Source of the DNA: Streptomyces cathayae
GTDB taxonomy: Bacteria; Actinomycetota; Actinomycetes; Streptomycetales; Streptomycetaceae
Length of the DNA: 64,000 bases
Assembly (NCBI RefSeq): GCF_029760955.1
Contig: NZ_CP121682.1
Location: forward strand, 4,588,001-4,652,000
Direction: 5' to 3'
Program-made: the position numbers and the translations under genes
Shown: positions 32,984-41,945 of the stretch, in pieces
Position numbering within the stretch: the first letter of the stretch is position 1
Layout: the number at the start of each line of letters is the position of its first letter
The notes under the pieces: model-generated
What the model was told of the DNA's origin: nothing
The model's input: the letters and a program-made list of their open reading frames with translations, nothing else
Databases searched by the model: none

Positions 32984-33832
32984 GTGACCGGAACCCTCGT
33001 ACTCGCAGGCACCCCCATCGGCGACGTCTCCGACGCCCCGCCCCGGCTCGCCGAGGAGCTGGCCGGCGCCGACGTCGTCGCCGCCGAGGACACCCGGCGG
33101 CTGCGGCGGCTGACCCAGGCGCTCGGCGTCACCCCCAAGGGCCGGGTGGTGTCGTACTTCGAGGGCAACGAGTCCGCCCGTACGCCCGAACTGGTCGAGG
33201 AACTGGCCGGCGGCGCGCGCGTGCTGCTGGTGACGGACGCCGGGATGCCCTCCGTGTCCGACCCCGGGTACCGGCTGGTCGCGGCCGCCGTGGAGCGGGA
33301 CATCAAGGTCACCGCGGTGCCCGGACCGTCCGCCGTGCTCACCGCGCTCGCCCTGTCCGGGCTGCCCGTCGACCGGTTCTGCTTCGAGGGCTTCCCGCCC
33401 CGCAAGGCGGGGGAGCGGCTCGGGCGGCTGCGGGAGGTGGCCGGGGAACGGCGCACCCTCGTCTACTTCGAGTCCCCGCACCGGCTCGACGACACGCTCG
33501 CCGCGATGGCCGAGGTGTTCGGCGCGGAGCGCCGGGCCGCCGTCTGCCGCGAGCTGACCAAGACGTACGAGGAGGTCAGGCGGGGCTCGCTCGCCGAGCT
33601 GGCCGCGTGGGCGGCCGAGGGGGTGCGCGGGGAGATCACCGTCGTGGTCGAGGGCGCGCCGGACCGGGGCCCCGAGGAGGTGGACGCCGCCGAGCTGGCG
33701 CGCAGGGTGCGGGTGCGCGAGGAGGCGGGGGAACGGCGCAAGGAGGCGATCGCGGCGGTCGCGGTCGAGGCGGGGGTGCCCAAGCGGGAGGTCTTCGACG
33801 CGGTGGTGGCGGCGAAACACCCCGCGGGGTGA
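32984..33832 (+). CDS. rsmI: 16S rRNA (cytidine1402-2'-O)-methyltransferase
   Basis: A 282-residue SAM-dependent methyltransferase of the tetrapyrrole-methylase fold. GTLVLAGTPIGDVSDAPPRLAEEL is the N-terminal signature (usually GTPIGNL). VLLVTDAGMPSVSDPGYRLV, VTAVPGPSAVLTALALSGLP and FCFEGFPPRK complete the RsmI pattern. It methylates the ribose of C1402 in the 30S decoding centre. The GTG has GGGGGAG directly upstream. It lies back to back with pmt. Convergent neighbours are absent; the zinc-ribbon gene follows after a 178-bp gap. Confidence 0.95.
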   Translation: MTGTLVLAGTPIGDVSDAPPRLAEELAGADVVAAEDTRRLRRLTQALGVTPKGRVVSYFEGNESARTPELVEELAGGARVLLVTDAGMPSVSDPGYRLVAAAVERDIKVTAVPGPSAVLTALALSGLPVDRFCFEGFPPRKAGERLGRLREVAGERRTLVYFESPHRLDDTLAAMAEVFGAERRAAVCRELTKTYEEVRRGSLAELAAWAAEGVRGEITVVVEGAPDRGPEEVDAAELARRVRVREEAGERRKEAIAAVAVEAGVPKREVFDAVVAAKHPAG

Positions 33833-34010
33833 GCGGGGGCCGGGGCGGCCCGGGACGTCCGTCAAGCGTTTGGGAGCCTTCGGCAACGAAACGCCCAAAA
33901 CGGCTCCAATACTCTGCCTCCTCCACTGCTTTCGCCTCTGGGGAGGAGTCCACTGGAAACAGGGACGGGCCGCACCGGCCCGTGCCCGCCGTGGACCGAC
34001 AGGAGGCAGG

Positions 34011-34412
34011 ATGACCGAGATCGCAGGAAGGGCCGGACACCGCGCCGACGGCGTCGTCAGGGAGTCGTACTCGTTCGCCTGCATGCGCTGCGGGTACGGC
34101 TGGGAGCAGTCGTACGAGATAGAGCACCACACGGACACCGACGGCCAGGACACCGTGCGCTACGTGGCGGACGGCCGGGTCGTGCCCTCCCCGCTGAGCC
34201 GTCCGACGTGCCGGCACTGCGACGGCCACGTCGTGCGGATCATGCGCCCCGGCCGGGTCGCCTCCGCCCGGGACGCCGCCCACCGCGAACGCCTGGTGCC
34301 GGCCGCCGGGCCCGTCGAGGTGCCGTGGGAGCCCGAGGGCTCGACGCCCGCACGGGAGCGTCACCCGTGGCAGCTGTCCCACCTCCTGCACCTCTTCCAC
34401 AGGGCGGGCTGA
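34011..34412 (+). CDS. zinc-ribbon protein, 133 aa
   Basis: A 133-residue protein with two Cys pairs, FACMRCGYGW (about 23-32) and RPTCRHCDGH (about 64-73), forming a probable zinc ribbon. The rest is polar and of unknown role; the tail HPWQLSHLLHLFHRAG is amphipathic. AGGAGG lies 7 nt before the ATG. Upstream, TTTGGGAGCC and GGCTCCAA (about 33869 and 33900) form an imperfect inverted repeat and may be regulatory. It resembles conserved Streptomyces proteins next to tatD. No function is assigned. Confidence 0.82.
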   Translation: MTEIAGRAGHRADGVVRESYSFACMRCGYGWEQSYEIEHHTDTDGQDTVRYVADGRVVPSPLSRPTCRHCDGHVVRIMRPGRVASARDAAHRERLVPAAGPVEVPWEPEGSTPARERHPWQLSHLLHLFHRAG

Positions 34413-34442
34413 CGCCCGCGCCGCTTCCGTAGGATCGGGGGC

Positions 34443-35333
34443 ATGTCTTCGAACGCCCCCGACAAGAACGCCGCCCCGCCGCTCCCGGAGCCCCTGCGGG
34501 TACCGGTCGCGGATTCGCACACCCACCTCGACATGCAGTCCGGCACCGTGGCGGAAGGGCTCGCCAAGGCCGCGTCGGTGGGCGTGACGACGGTGGTGCA
34601 GGTCGGCTGCGACGTCAAGGGGTCCCGGTGGGCGGCGGAGACGGCGGCGGCGTACGACGCCGTTCACGCGACGGTCGCGCTGCACCCCAACGAGGCCCCG
34701 CGCATCGTGCTCGGCGACCCCGACGGCTGGTCCCGGCAGGGGGCGCGGGAGCCGGGCGGGGAGGCCGCGCTGGACGAGGCGCTCGCCGAGATCGACCGGC
34801 TGGCCGCGCTGCCCCAGGTCAAGGGCGTCGGCGAGACCGGACTGGACTACTTCCGCACCGGGCCGGAGGGCAAGGAGGCGCAGGAGCGGTCCTTCCGCGC
34901 CCACATCGAGATCGCCAAGCGGCACGGAAAGGCCCTGGTGATCCACGACCGCGACGCCCACGCCGACGTGCTGCGGGTGCTCAAGGAGGAGGGCGCACCG
35001 GAGCGCACCGTCTTCCACTGCTACTCGGGCGACGCCGGGATGGCGGAGATCTGCGCCCGCGCCGGGTACTTCATGTCGTTCGCCGGCAACATCACCTTCA
35101 AGAACGCCCAGAACCTGCGCGACGCGCTCGCCGTGGCCCCGCCGGAGCTGATCCTGGTGGAGACCGACGCCCCCTTCCTGACGCCGGTGCCCTACCGCGG
35201 CCGGCCCAACGCCCCGTATCTGGTGCCGGTCACGGTGCGGGCCATGGCGGCCGTACGCGGTGTCGACGAGGACACCCTCGCCACGGCGCTCGCGGCGAAC
35301 ACGGCCCGCGCCTTCGGTTATCCACAGGCGTGA
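34443..35333 (+). CDS. tatD: TatD family metal-dependent hydrolase
   Basis: A 296-residue TatD-type DNase. Metal ligands are visible: DSHTHLDMQ (two His), VGETGLDYF (Glu), VIHDRDAHAD (His), FHCYSG (His), and ETDAPFLTPVPYRGRPNAP (Asp). It has 3'-5' exonuclease activity in relatives. TAGGAT 7 nt before the ATG suggests a leaderless mRNA. In most actinobacteria the next gene is rpfB and then rsmA; here rsmA starts only 33 bp after the stop. Confidence 0.94.
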   Translation: MSSNAPDKNAAPPLPEPLRVPVADSHTHLDMQSGTVAEGLAKAASVGVTTVVQVGCDVKGSRWAAETAAAYDAVHATVALHPNEAPRIVLGDPDGWSRQGAREPGGEAALDEALAEIDRLAALPQVKGVGETGLDYFRTGPEGKEAQERSFRAHIEIAKRHGKALVIHDRDAHADVLRVLKEEGAPERTVFHCYSGDAGMAEICARAGYFMSFAGNITFKNAQNLRDALAVAPPELILVETDAPFLTPVPYRGRPNAPYLVPVTVRAMAAVRGVDEDTLATALAANTARAFGYPQA

Positions 35334-35366
35334 CCCGGGGGTGCCCGCGCCCCGTACCCTTGTCCC

Positions 35367-36272
35367 GTGACCAGCCCCGCCTCCGACGCCCTCCTGGGCC
35401 CCGCCGACGTCCGTGAACTCGCGGACGCCCTCGGCGTGCGGCCCACCAAGCAGCGCGGCCAGAACTTCGTGATCGACGCGAACACGGTCCGCCGGATCGT
35501 CCGCACCGCCGAGGTCCGCCCCGACGACGTGGTCGTCGAGGTCGGCCCGGGGCTCGGCTCGCTCACCCTGGCGCTGCTGGAGGCCGCCGACCGGGTCACC
35601 GCCGTCGAGATCGACGACGTGCTGGCCGCCGCGCTGCCCACGACCGTCGCGGCCCGCATGCCGGAGCGCGCCGAGCGGTTCGCGCTGGTCCACTCCGACG
35701 CGATGCACGTCACCGAGCTGCCCGGCCCCGCTCCGACCGCGCTGGTCGCCAACCTGCCCTACAACGTGGCCGTGCCGGTGCTGCTGCACATGCTGGAAAC
35801 CTTCCCGAGCATCGAGCGCACCCTCGTCATGGTCCAGTCGGAGGTCGCCGACCGGCTCGCCGCTCCGCCCGGTTCGAAGGTGTACGGCGTGCCCTCGGTC
35901 AAGGCCAACTGGTACGCGCGGGTCAAGCGGGCCGGCGCCATCGGACGGACCGTGTTCTGGCCGGCCCCCAACGTCGACAGCGGACTGGTCTCCCTCGTCC
36001 GCCGGAGCGAGCCGCCGCGGACCACCGCCTCCCGGCGTGAGGTGTTCGCCGTGGTCGACGCGGCCTTCGCCCAGCGCCGCAAGACCCTGCGGGCGGCCCT
36101 CGCCGGCTGGGCGGGCTCGGCGGCGGCGGCCGAGGCGGCCCTGGTCGCCGCCGGAGTGTCGCCGCAGGCGCGCGGTGAGTCCCTGACCGTCGAGGAGTTC
36201 GCGCGCATCGCCGAACACAAGCAGCCCGAGCGGCCCGAGAAGCCCGAGCAGTCCGAGGAGTCCGCCGCGTGA
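35367..36272 (+). CDS. rsmA: 16S rRNA (adenine1518/1519-N6)-dimethyltransferase
   Basis: A 301-residue KsgA/RsmA methyltransferase. [20 protein letters not shown] is the N-terminal signature, [17 protein letters not shown] the SAM site, and [15 protein letters not shown] the catalytic NLPY motif. It dimethylates A1518 and A1519 in helix 45. The C-terminus is a repetitive tail ([15 protein letters not shown]) coded by 9-bp units. The GTG has TACCCT 6 nt upstream, so it may be leaderless. It overlaps ispE by 4 bp. Confidence 0.96.
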   Translation: MTSPASDALLGPADVRELADALGVRPTKQRGQNFVIDANTVRRIVRTAEVRPDDVVVEVGPGLGSLTLALLEAADRVTAVEIDDVLAAALPTTVAARMPERAERFALVHSDAMHVTELPGPAPTALVANLPYNVAVPVLLHMLETFPSIERTLVMVQSEVADRLAAPPGSKVYGVPSVKANWYARVKRAGAIGRTVFWPAPNVDSGLVSLVRRSEPPRTTASRREVFAVVDAAFAQRRKTLRAALAGWAGSAAAAEAALVAAGVSPQARGESLTVEEFARIAEHKQPERPEKPEQSEESAA

Positions 36273-37165
36273 GCGTCACCGTCCGCGTGCCCGCCAAGGT
36301 CAACGTCCAGCTCGCCGTCGGCGCGGCCCGCCCCGACGGCTTCCACGACCTGGCCAACGTCTTCCTCGCGGTCGGCCTCCACGACGAGGTCACCGCGACC
36401 CCCTCGCCGGACGGGCTGCGCGTCACCTGCGCGGGCCCGGATGCCGCCGAGGTGCCCCTGGACCGTACGAACCTCGCCGCCCGCGCCGCCCTCGCACTCG
36501 CCGGACGGTACGGCCGGGACGCCGACGTGCACCTCCACATCGCCAAGGACATCCCCGTCGCCGGCGGCATGGCGGGCGGCAGCGCGGACGGCGCGGGCGC
36601 GCTGCTGGCCTGCGACGCGCTGTGGGGGACCGGCGCCTCGAGGGCGGAACTGCTCGAGATCTGCGCCGAGCTGGGCAGCGACGTGCCGTTCGCCCTGATC
36701 GGCGGGGCGGCGCTGGGCACCGGGCGGGGCGAGAGGCTGACCGAGCTGGAGGTGGGCGGCGCCTTCCACTGGGTGTTCGCGATGGCCGGACGCGGGCTGT
36801 CGACCCCGGCGGTCTTCCGGGAGTTCGACCGGCTGGCGGAGGGCCGGGGCATCCCCGAGCCGGTGGCCTCGCAGGACCTGCTGGACGCCCTTGCCAAGGG
36901 CGACTGCGACGGGCTGGCCGCGGCCGTCTCCAACGACCTCCAGCCGGCGGCGCTGTCGCTCTTCCCGGAGCTGGCGGACACGCTGGCGGCGGGGCGTGCG
37001 GCCGGGGCACTGGCTTCGCTGGTCTCGGGGTCGGGGCCGACCACGGCGTTCCTCGCCCGGGACGCGGAAGCGGCGGACGGGATCGCCCGCGCCCTGCGGG
37101 CCTCGGGCACCTGCCGCACGGTGCGTACGGCGGCAGGTCCCGTGCCGGGTGCGACGGTCGTCTGA
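36269..37165 (+). CDS. ispE: 4-diphosphocytidyl-2-C-methyl-D-erythritol kinase
   Basis: A 298-residue GHMP kinase of the MEP isoprenoid pathway. [31 protein letters not shown] holds the conserved Lys and His; [22 protein letters not shown] is the ATP-binding motif with catalytic Asp; [11 protein letters not shown] is the third GHMP motif. IspE phosphorylates CDP-ME. The GTG overlaps the rsmA stop, so translation is coupled, an arrangement common to actinobacteria. Convergent with the Uma2 gene with only 5 bp between. Confidence 0.96.
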   Translation: MSVTVRVPAKVNVQLAVGAARPDGFHDLANVFLAVGLHDEVTATPSPDGLRVTCAGPDAAEVPLDRTNLAARAALALAGRYGRDADVHLHIAKDIPVAGGMAGGSADGAGALLACDALWGTGASRAELLEICAELGSDVPFALIGGAALGTGRGERLTELEVGGAFHWVFAMAGRGLSTPAVFREFDRLAEGRGIPEPVASQDLLDALAKGDCDGLAAAVSNDLQPAALSLFPELADTLAAGRAAGALASLVSGSGPTTAFLARDAEAADGIARALRASGTCRTVRTAAGPVPGATVV

Positions 37166-37170
37166 GGGAC

Positions 37171-37767
37171 TCAGGGCCGCGTTTCGACCGTGCCCAGATC
37201 GATGGCGATGGCGGAAGGTTTGTCGACCTTGATCCGGTCGCGCTGCATACCCATGTGCACGTAGGACCGCGTCATGGCGTCGAGCTCGTAGACATGGATG
37301 AGGGGACGGCCGGTGGTCCCGTCCTGTTCGACACGCCAGTAGTTCGGGATTCCCGCAGTGGCGTACTTGTGCGGTTTGGTCGTACGGTCGCGGGACTCCG
37401 AGTCGGGGGAGACGACCTCCACGGCGAGCAGGACGTCCTCGGCCTGAAACCTGGTCTGGTCCACCCCTGTGACCGCGTCGGCTCGAACCACGCTGATATC
37501 GGGTTCGGGGCCGTTGCGTTTGTCAAGGATGACGGTCATCTCCCGCTCGACACTGAACTCCGGGCCGAGAGAGCTGCGTAGCCCGCTGACCAGCAGGTCG
37601 ATCACAAGGAAATGGAAGCGTCGCTGCGGACTCACGAAAACCAGGCTCCCGTCGATCAGCTCGGTGTGCGGCGGGAGATCCGGCAGGGTGAACAGGTCGT
37701 CCACGGTGTAACCGTCCACGGGCGGCACCGGCCAGTGGTGGCGGTGCTCTACGGACTCGGCGGTCAT
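37171..37767 (-). CDS. Uma2/DUF820 family putative nuclease
   Basis: A 198-residue PD-(D/E)xK-fold protein of the Uma2 family. PPVDGYTVDDLFTLPDLPPHTELIDGSLVF is the typical start; EPDISVV and LAVEVVSPDSESRDRTTKPHKYATAGIPNYWRVEQD carry the Asp and Glu-x-Val plus a later Lys of the fold. Family function is unsettled. The ATG at 37767 follows GGGAGG; another ATG lies four codons upstream. It sits between convergent ispE and divergent ABC-F genes. Its codon use looks slightly less GC-biased than its neighbours. Streptomyces carry many dispersed copies. Confidence 0.9.
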   Translation of the reverse strand: MTAESVEHRHHWPVPPVDGYTVDDLFTLPDLPPHTELIDGSLVFVSPQRRFHFLVIDLLVSGLRSSLGPEFSVEREMTVILDKRNGPEPDISVVRADAVTGVDQTRFQAEDVLLAVEVVSPDSESRDRTTKPHKYATAGIPNYWRVEQDGTTGRPLIHVYELDAMTRSYVHMGMQRDRIKVDKPSAIAIDLGTVETRP

Positions 37768-37923
37768 GGTTCCTCCCATGGACGAGATCCTGCTGCCTGA
37801 TCTCCAAGGTAGCCGCCCGTTTCCGATCGCGTCATCACAAAGGGTGACTGCCCCCTCGCGCTCCGGCCGCCCCCGGGGACGCCCTACGCTTGAAAGCTGA
37901 TCGACCCCCCAGGCAGGAGAGAA

Positions 37924-39732
37924 ATGGCCGTCAATCTGGTCAATGTCGAGAACGTCAGCAAGGTGTACGGCACCCGTGCCCTCCTCGACGGCATCTCCCT
38001 CGGGGTCTCGGAGGGGGACCGCATCGGTGTCGTCGGGCGCAACGGCGACGGCAAGACCACCCTCATCCGGATGCTCGCCAAGCTGGAGGAGGCGGACACC
38101 GGGCGGGTGACGCACTCCGGCGGGCTCCGTCTCGGCGTGCTCACCCAGCACGACTCCCTCGACCCCGCCGCCACCGTCCGGCACGAGGTCATCGGCGACA
38201 TGGCCGACCACGAGTGGGCGGGCAACGCCAAGGTCCGCGACGTGCTGACCGGGCTGTTCGGCGGGCTGGACCTGCCCGGGTTCCCCAAGGGCCTGGACAC
38301 CGTCATCGGACCGCTGTCCGGTGGCGAGCGGCGCCGGATCGCGCTCGCCAAGCTGCTCATCGAGGAACAGGACCTGATCGTCCTGGACGAGCCCACCAAC
38401 CACCTCGACGTCGAGGGCATCGCCTGGCTCGCCCGGCATCTGCGCGAGCGGCGCTCCGCGCTCGTCTGCGTCACCCACGACCGCTGGTTCCTCGACCAGG
38501 TCTGCACCCGCATGTGGGACGTGCAGCGCGGCGACGTGTACGAGTACGAGGGCGGCTACTCCGACTACGTCTTCGCCCGTGCCGAACGCGAGCGCATCGC
38601 CGCCACCGAGGAGGTCAAGCGGCAGAACCTGGTCCGCAAGGAGCTGGCCTGGCTGCGCCGCGGGGCACCCGCGCGGACGTCCAAGCCGCGCTTCCGTGTC
38701 GAGGCCGCCAACGAGCTGATCGCGGACGTGCCGCCGCCGCGCGACAGCAGCGAGCTGATGAAGTTCGCCTCGTCACGGCTCGGCAAGACGGTGTTCGACC
38801 TGGAGGACGTCACCATCCAGGCGGGGCCCAAGGTGCTGCTCAAGCACATCACCTGGCAGCTCGGCCCCGGCGACCGGATCGGCCTGGTCGGGGTCAACGG
38901 CGCGGGCAAGACGTCCCTGCTGCGGGCGCTGACCGAGGCGGCCCGCACCGAGGGCGAGGCGCAGCCCGCGGCGGGCCGGGTCCGCGTCGGCAAGACGGTC
39001 AGGCTCGCCTACCTCTCCCAGGAGGTCGCCGAACTCGATCCCACCTGGCGGGTGCTCCAGGCCGTACAGGCGGTGCGGGAGCGCGTCGACCTCGGCACGG
39101 GGCGGGAGATGACCGCCGGGCAGCTGTGCGAGACGTTCGGCTTCAACAAGGACAAGCAGTGGACACCGGTCGGCGACCTGTCCGGCGGTGAGCGGCGGCG
39201 GCTCCAGCTGCTGAGGCTGCTCATGGACGAACCCAACGTCCTCTTCCTCGACGAGCCCACCAACGACCTCGACATCGAGACCCTCACCCAGCTCGAGGAC
39301 GTCCTCGACGGCTGGCCCGGCTCGATGATCGTCATCTCCCACGACCGGTTCTTCGTCGAGCGCACCACCGACCGGGTCTTCGCCCTGCTCGGCGACGGCG
39401 CCCTGCGGATGCTGCCGCGCGGTATCGACGAGTACCTGGAGCGGCGCAAGCAGATGGAGGAGACCGCCGCGGCCGCCTCCCCCGTGGCGAAACCGGCCCC
39501 GGACGTCCCCGAGAAGAGCGCCGCCGACGTGCGCGCCGCCAAGAAGGAGCTGCAGAAGATCGAGCGGCAGCTGGACAAGCTCTCCGAGAAGGAGTCCACG
39601 CTGCACGCCGCCATCGCCGAGCACGCCACCGACTTCGGGAAGGTGGCCGAACTCGACGCGGAGCTGCGCGAGACGGCCGGTCAGCGCGAGGCGCTGGAAA
39701 CGCGGTGGCTGGAACTCGCCGAGGACGCCTGA
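37924..39732 (+). CDS. ABC-F ATPase with Uup-type C-terminal coiled coil
   Basis: A 602-residue protein with two ATPase domains and no membrane helices. Walker A motifs are GRNGDGKTT (first) and GVNGAGKTS (second). The signature LSGGERRR occurs twice, with LDEPTNHLD and LDEPTNDLD as Walker B. A C-terminal helical hairpin (AAKKELQKIERQLDKLSEKESTLHAAIAEHATD) resembles the Uup coiled coil, which binds DNA or the ribosome. The interdomain linker is ABC-F-like. Such proteins act in translation quality control, antibiotic protection or replication. AGGAGAG precedes the ATG. The exact subclass is not certain. Confidence 0.92.
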   Translation: MAVNLVNVENVSKVYGTRALLDGISLGVSEGDRIGVVGRNGDGKTTLIRMLAKLEEADTGRVTHSGGLRLGVLTQHDSLDPAATVRHEVIGDMADHEWAGNAKVRDVLTGLFGGLDLPGFPKGLDTVIGPLSGGERRRIALAKLLIEEQDLIVLDEPTNHLDVEGIAWLARHLRERRSALVCVTHDRWFLDQVCTRMWDVQRGDVYEYEGGYSDYVFARAERERIAATEEVKRQNLVRKELAWLRRGAPARTSKPRFRVEAANELIADVPPPRDSSELMKFASSRLGKTVFDLEDVTIQAGPKVLLKHITWQLGPGDRIGLVGVNGAGKTSLLRALTEAARTEGEAQPAAGRVRVGKTVRLAYLSQEVAELDPTWRVLQAVQAVRERVDLGTGREMTAGQLCETFGFNKDKQWTPVGDLSGGERRRLQLLRLLMDEPNVLFLDEPTNDLDIETLTQLEDVLDGWPGSMIVISHDRFFVERTTDRVFALLGDGALRMLPRGIDEYLERRKQMEETAAAASPVAKPAPDVPEKSAADVRAAKKELQKIERQLDKLSEKESTLHAAIAEHATDFGKVAELDAELRETAGQREALETRWLELAEDA

Positions 39733-39754
39733 CCCCCGTACCCGGGTCCGTACC

Positions 39755-39782
39755 GCCCCGCGCACAGGCCCGTGCGCGGGGC
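39755..39782 (+). terminator. hairpin terminator of ABC-F gene
   Basis: Arms GCCCCGCGCAC (39755-39765) and GTGCGCGGGGC (39772-39782) with a 6-nt loop lie 23 bp after the stop. Confidence 0.8.
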
Positions 39783-40009
39783 GCGCGTGGTGTGAAGGGC
39801 GTGTGGAGGGGCGTGGGGGCGCGTAACGAGGGCATCACGGGCCGGTCCTCCCTTGGGTACAGGGGCGGGCGGGGCCCGGTGGCCTGTCGGTACCGGGTGA
39901 TAGAAAGGCCCCGTCTGAGAAAAGTAAGAACCGGCTTTATACGACTCTGGGGAACATCACGCACCTCAGGGCGTGGCTAAAAATCAGTGAGCAAGGGGGG
40001 AACGCGCTG

Positions 40010-41806
40010 ATGGCTCAGCCGCCCGACCAGTCGCCGCAGGGCGGCTTCGGAGCACCACAGGATCCGTCCGCCTCGAGCGGAGGCTTCGGGGCTCCGACCC
40101 CGCCACCCCCGCAGGGGCAGCCCCAGACCCCGTCCACGCCGACGGGCCCGACGCCGCCGCCCGGGTACGGCTACCCCCAGCAGCCGGGCCCGTACGGCCA
40201 GCAGCCGGGCCCGTACGGTCAGCAGCCGGGACCGTACGCCTCCGGGCCGTACGCCTCCGGGCCCTACGGTCAGCCGCAGCAGCCCGGCCCGTACGGCCAG
40301 CAGCCGGGGTACGGCTACCCGCAGCCGCAGTACCCGGGCGCGCCCGGCGCCCCGCAGCCGGGGCCCGGCTCCCGCAACCCCTTCAAGGGCAAGCCCGCCA
40401 TGATCATCGGTGCCGCGGTGGTGACGGCGCTGCTGGTGGTCGGCGGCACCGTGTGGGCGGTCTCCGGCGACGACGGGAAGCAGGACAAGAAGCCCGTCGC
40501 CCAGCAGAGCGACGATCCCCAGCCCGACCCCTCCGGCCCCCCGGTCGATCCGGGCGACGGCAGCGGCGACGGCGACTCGGACCCGGAGGACCTCAACGCG
40601 GGCCGCCAGTCCGGCGAGTCCAAGGTGCTCTGGTACAAGGAGGCGCCCGACGCGCCCGGTTCCGGAGCCGAGGCCCCCGGCATGTGGATCACCGACAAGG
40701 CGGCGGTGAAGGCGGCCTACAAGGAGCTCTCCGCCTACAACGTCGCCGACGGCAAGCCGACCTGGGAGCCCATCGCCTTCCCCGAGAAGATCTGCGCGAC
40801 CACCCGGGAGAAGACGTCCGACGACAAGATAGTCGTCGCGTACATGAGCGGCAGCAGCGATCGGGCCAAGTGCAACCAGCTCCAGCTCGTCGACCTCGAC
40901 ACCGGCGAGAAGGGCTGGACGCAGAAGGTCGAGGACGGCGCGCTGTTCGACTCCGTGACCTCCATCAAGATGACCCTCAGCGGCGAGACGCTGATGGTGA
41001 GCCGCTCGCAGTCCGGCACGGCCTTCGACGTCACCTCCGGCGACAAGATGTACGACAAGAAGAAGTACGGCGAGGCCTGCTTCCCCGCCGGTTTCGCGGG
41101 CGGCGAGGGGCTGTTCCAGGTCGCTTCCTGCGGTGCCGGCGGCAACAACGAGCACGACGAGCTCCAGGAACTCGACCCGAAGACCGGCAAGGTGAAGTGG
41201 ACCCGGACGTTCGAGAAGGGCTGGCGCGTCGAGCGCACCTACTTCATCGACCCGGTGGTCGTCTACAGCACCAACAAGGACAAGAAGGCGTGGAACATCT
41301 CCACGCTCGGCGCCGACGGCTCGATCCGCTCCCAGGTCGCCGTCGACGAGGACTTCGCCGCCGAGTGCGGCTGGGCCATTTTCGCCCGTGACCTCCAGGG
41401 CTGCGAGGCCGTCGCGGCCGACGCGGACACCCTCTACCTGCCCACCAAGGCGACCACCGGGGCCAACGAGATCGTCGCGATCAGCCTCGCCACCGGCAAG
41501 GAGAAGTGGCGGGTGAAGTCCCCGGCGGCGGACTCGATGGTGCCCATGAAGGTCGAGGGCGGCAAGCTCATCGCCTACGTGGGGCCGTCGTACGACGCGG
41601 GCGGCAGGGTCGTGTCCATCCCGACCACCGGCAGCAGCCACGAGCCGGTCACGCTGCTGCAGAACCCGCAGGGCGTCGCGAGGATCGAGAACGGTTTCTT
41701 CAGCAAGGCGATCGACTGGGTCGACGGCCGTTTCTACATCTCGACGACCCGGCTGTCCGGCAACGACGAGGCGAAGGAGAAGCTGATGCTCGCCTACGGC
41801 AAGTGA
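40010..41806 (+). CDS. membrane-anchored PQQ-like beta-propeller protein 1 of 2
   Basis: A 598-residue protein. The first 120 residues are cytosolic and rich in Pro, Gly, Gln and Tyr, with 7-residue units like PGPYGQQ. One membrane helix follows (MIIGAAVVTALLVVGGTVWAVSG, about 131-153), then an acidic linker and an outer beta-propeller domain with repeats such as LQLVDLDTGEKGWTQKVED, LQELDPKTGKVKWTRTFEKG and VAISLATGKEKWRVKSP. These are PQQ-like blades, but the residues that bind PQQ in dehydrogenases are not evident. Two conserved Cys per blade pair occur. GGGGGGAAC precedes the ATG. Function unknown; a sensor or wall-associated role is possible. Confidence 0.85.
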   Translation: MAQPPDQSPQGGFGAPQDPSASSGGFGAPTPPPPQGQPQTPSTPTGPTPPPGYGYPQQPGPYGQQPGPYGQQPGPYASGPYASGPYGQPQQPGPYGQQPGYGYPQPQYPGAPGAPQPGPGSRNPFKGKPAMIIGAAVVTALLVVGGTVWAVSGDDGKQDKKPVAQQSDDPQPDPSGPPVDPGDGSGDGDSDPEDLNAGRQSGESKVLWYKEAPDAPGSGAEAPGMWITDKAAVKAAYKELSAYNVADGKPTWEPIAFPEKICATTREKTSDDKIVVAYMSGSSDRAKCNQLQLVDLDTGEKGWTQKVEDGALFDSVTSIKMTLSGETLMVSRSQSGTAFDVTSGDKMYDKKKYGEACFPAGFAGGEGLFQVASCGAGGNNEHDELQELDPKTGKVKWTRTFEKGWRVERTYFIDPVVVYSTNKDKKAWNISTLGADGSIRSQVAVDEDFAAECGWAIFARDLQGCEAVAADADTLYLPTKATTGANEIVAISLATGKEKWRVKSPAADSMVPMKVEGGKLIAYVGPSYDAGGRVVSIPTTGSSHEPVTLLQNPQGVARIENGFFSKAIDWVDGRFYISTTRLSGNDEAKEKLMLAYGK

Positions 41807-41890
41807 GGCGCGCAGCAGCGGTGAGGCGCGCCGGCCGGGCACGGCCGGCGCCCTCGCTCCGTCCGGCCCCTTCCCCTCCGCCCGCCCCCT

Positions 41891-41935
41891 TCTTCGAGTC
41901 CTTCGGGTTCTTCGGGTCCTTCGATCCTTTCGAGG
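41891..41935 (+). repeat. five 9-bp tandem units TTCGGGTCC-like
   Basis: Units TTCGAGTCC, TTCGGGTTC, TTCGGGTCC, TTCGATCCT and TTCGAGGTC run from 41891 to 41935, ending 10 bp before the next ATG. The last unit supplies the GAGG that may serve as ribosome site. Confidence 0.85.
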
Positions 41936-41945
41936 TCTACACGTC

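Noticed and set aside
33636..36218. 860-aa open frame opposite tatD and rsmA
   Set aside because: Covers several well-supported genes on the other strand; no recognisable domain.
40130..40330. Collagen-like or surface-repeat domain in propeller protein 1
   Set aside because: The PGPYGQQ repeats precede the membrane helix and so are most likely cytosolic, not a secreted repeat domain.
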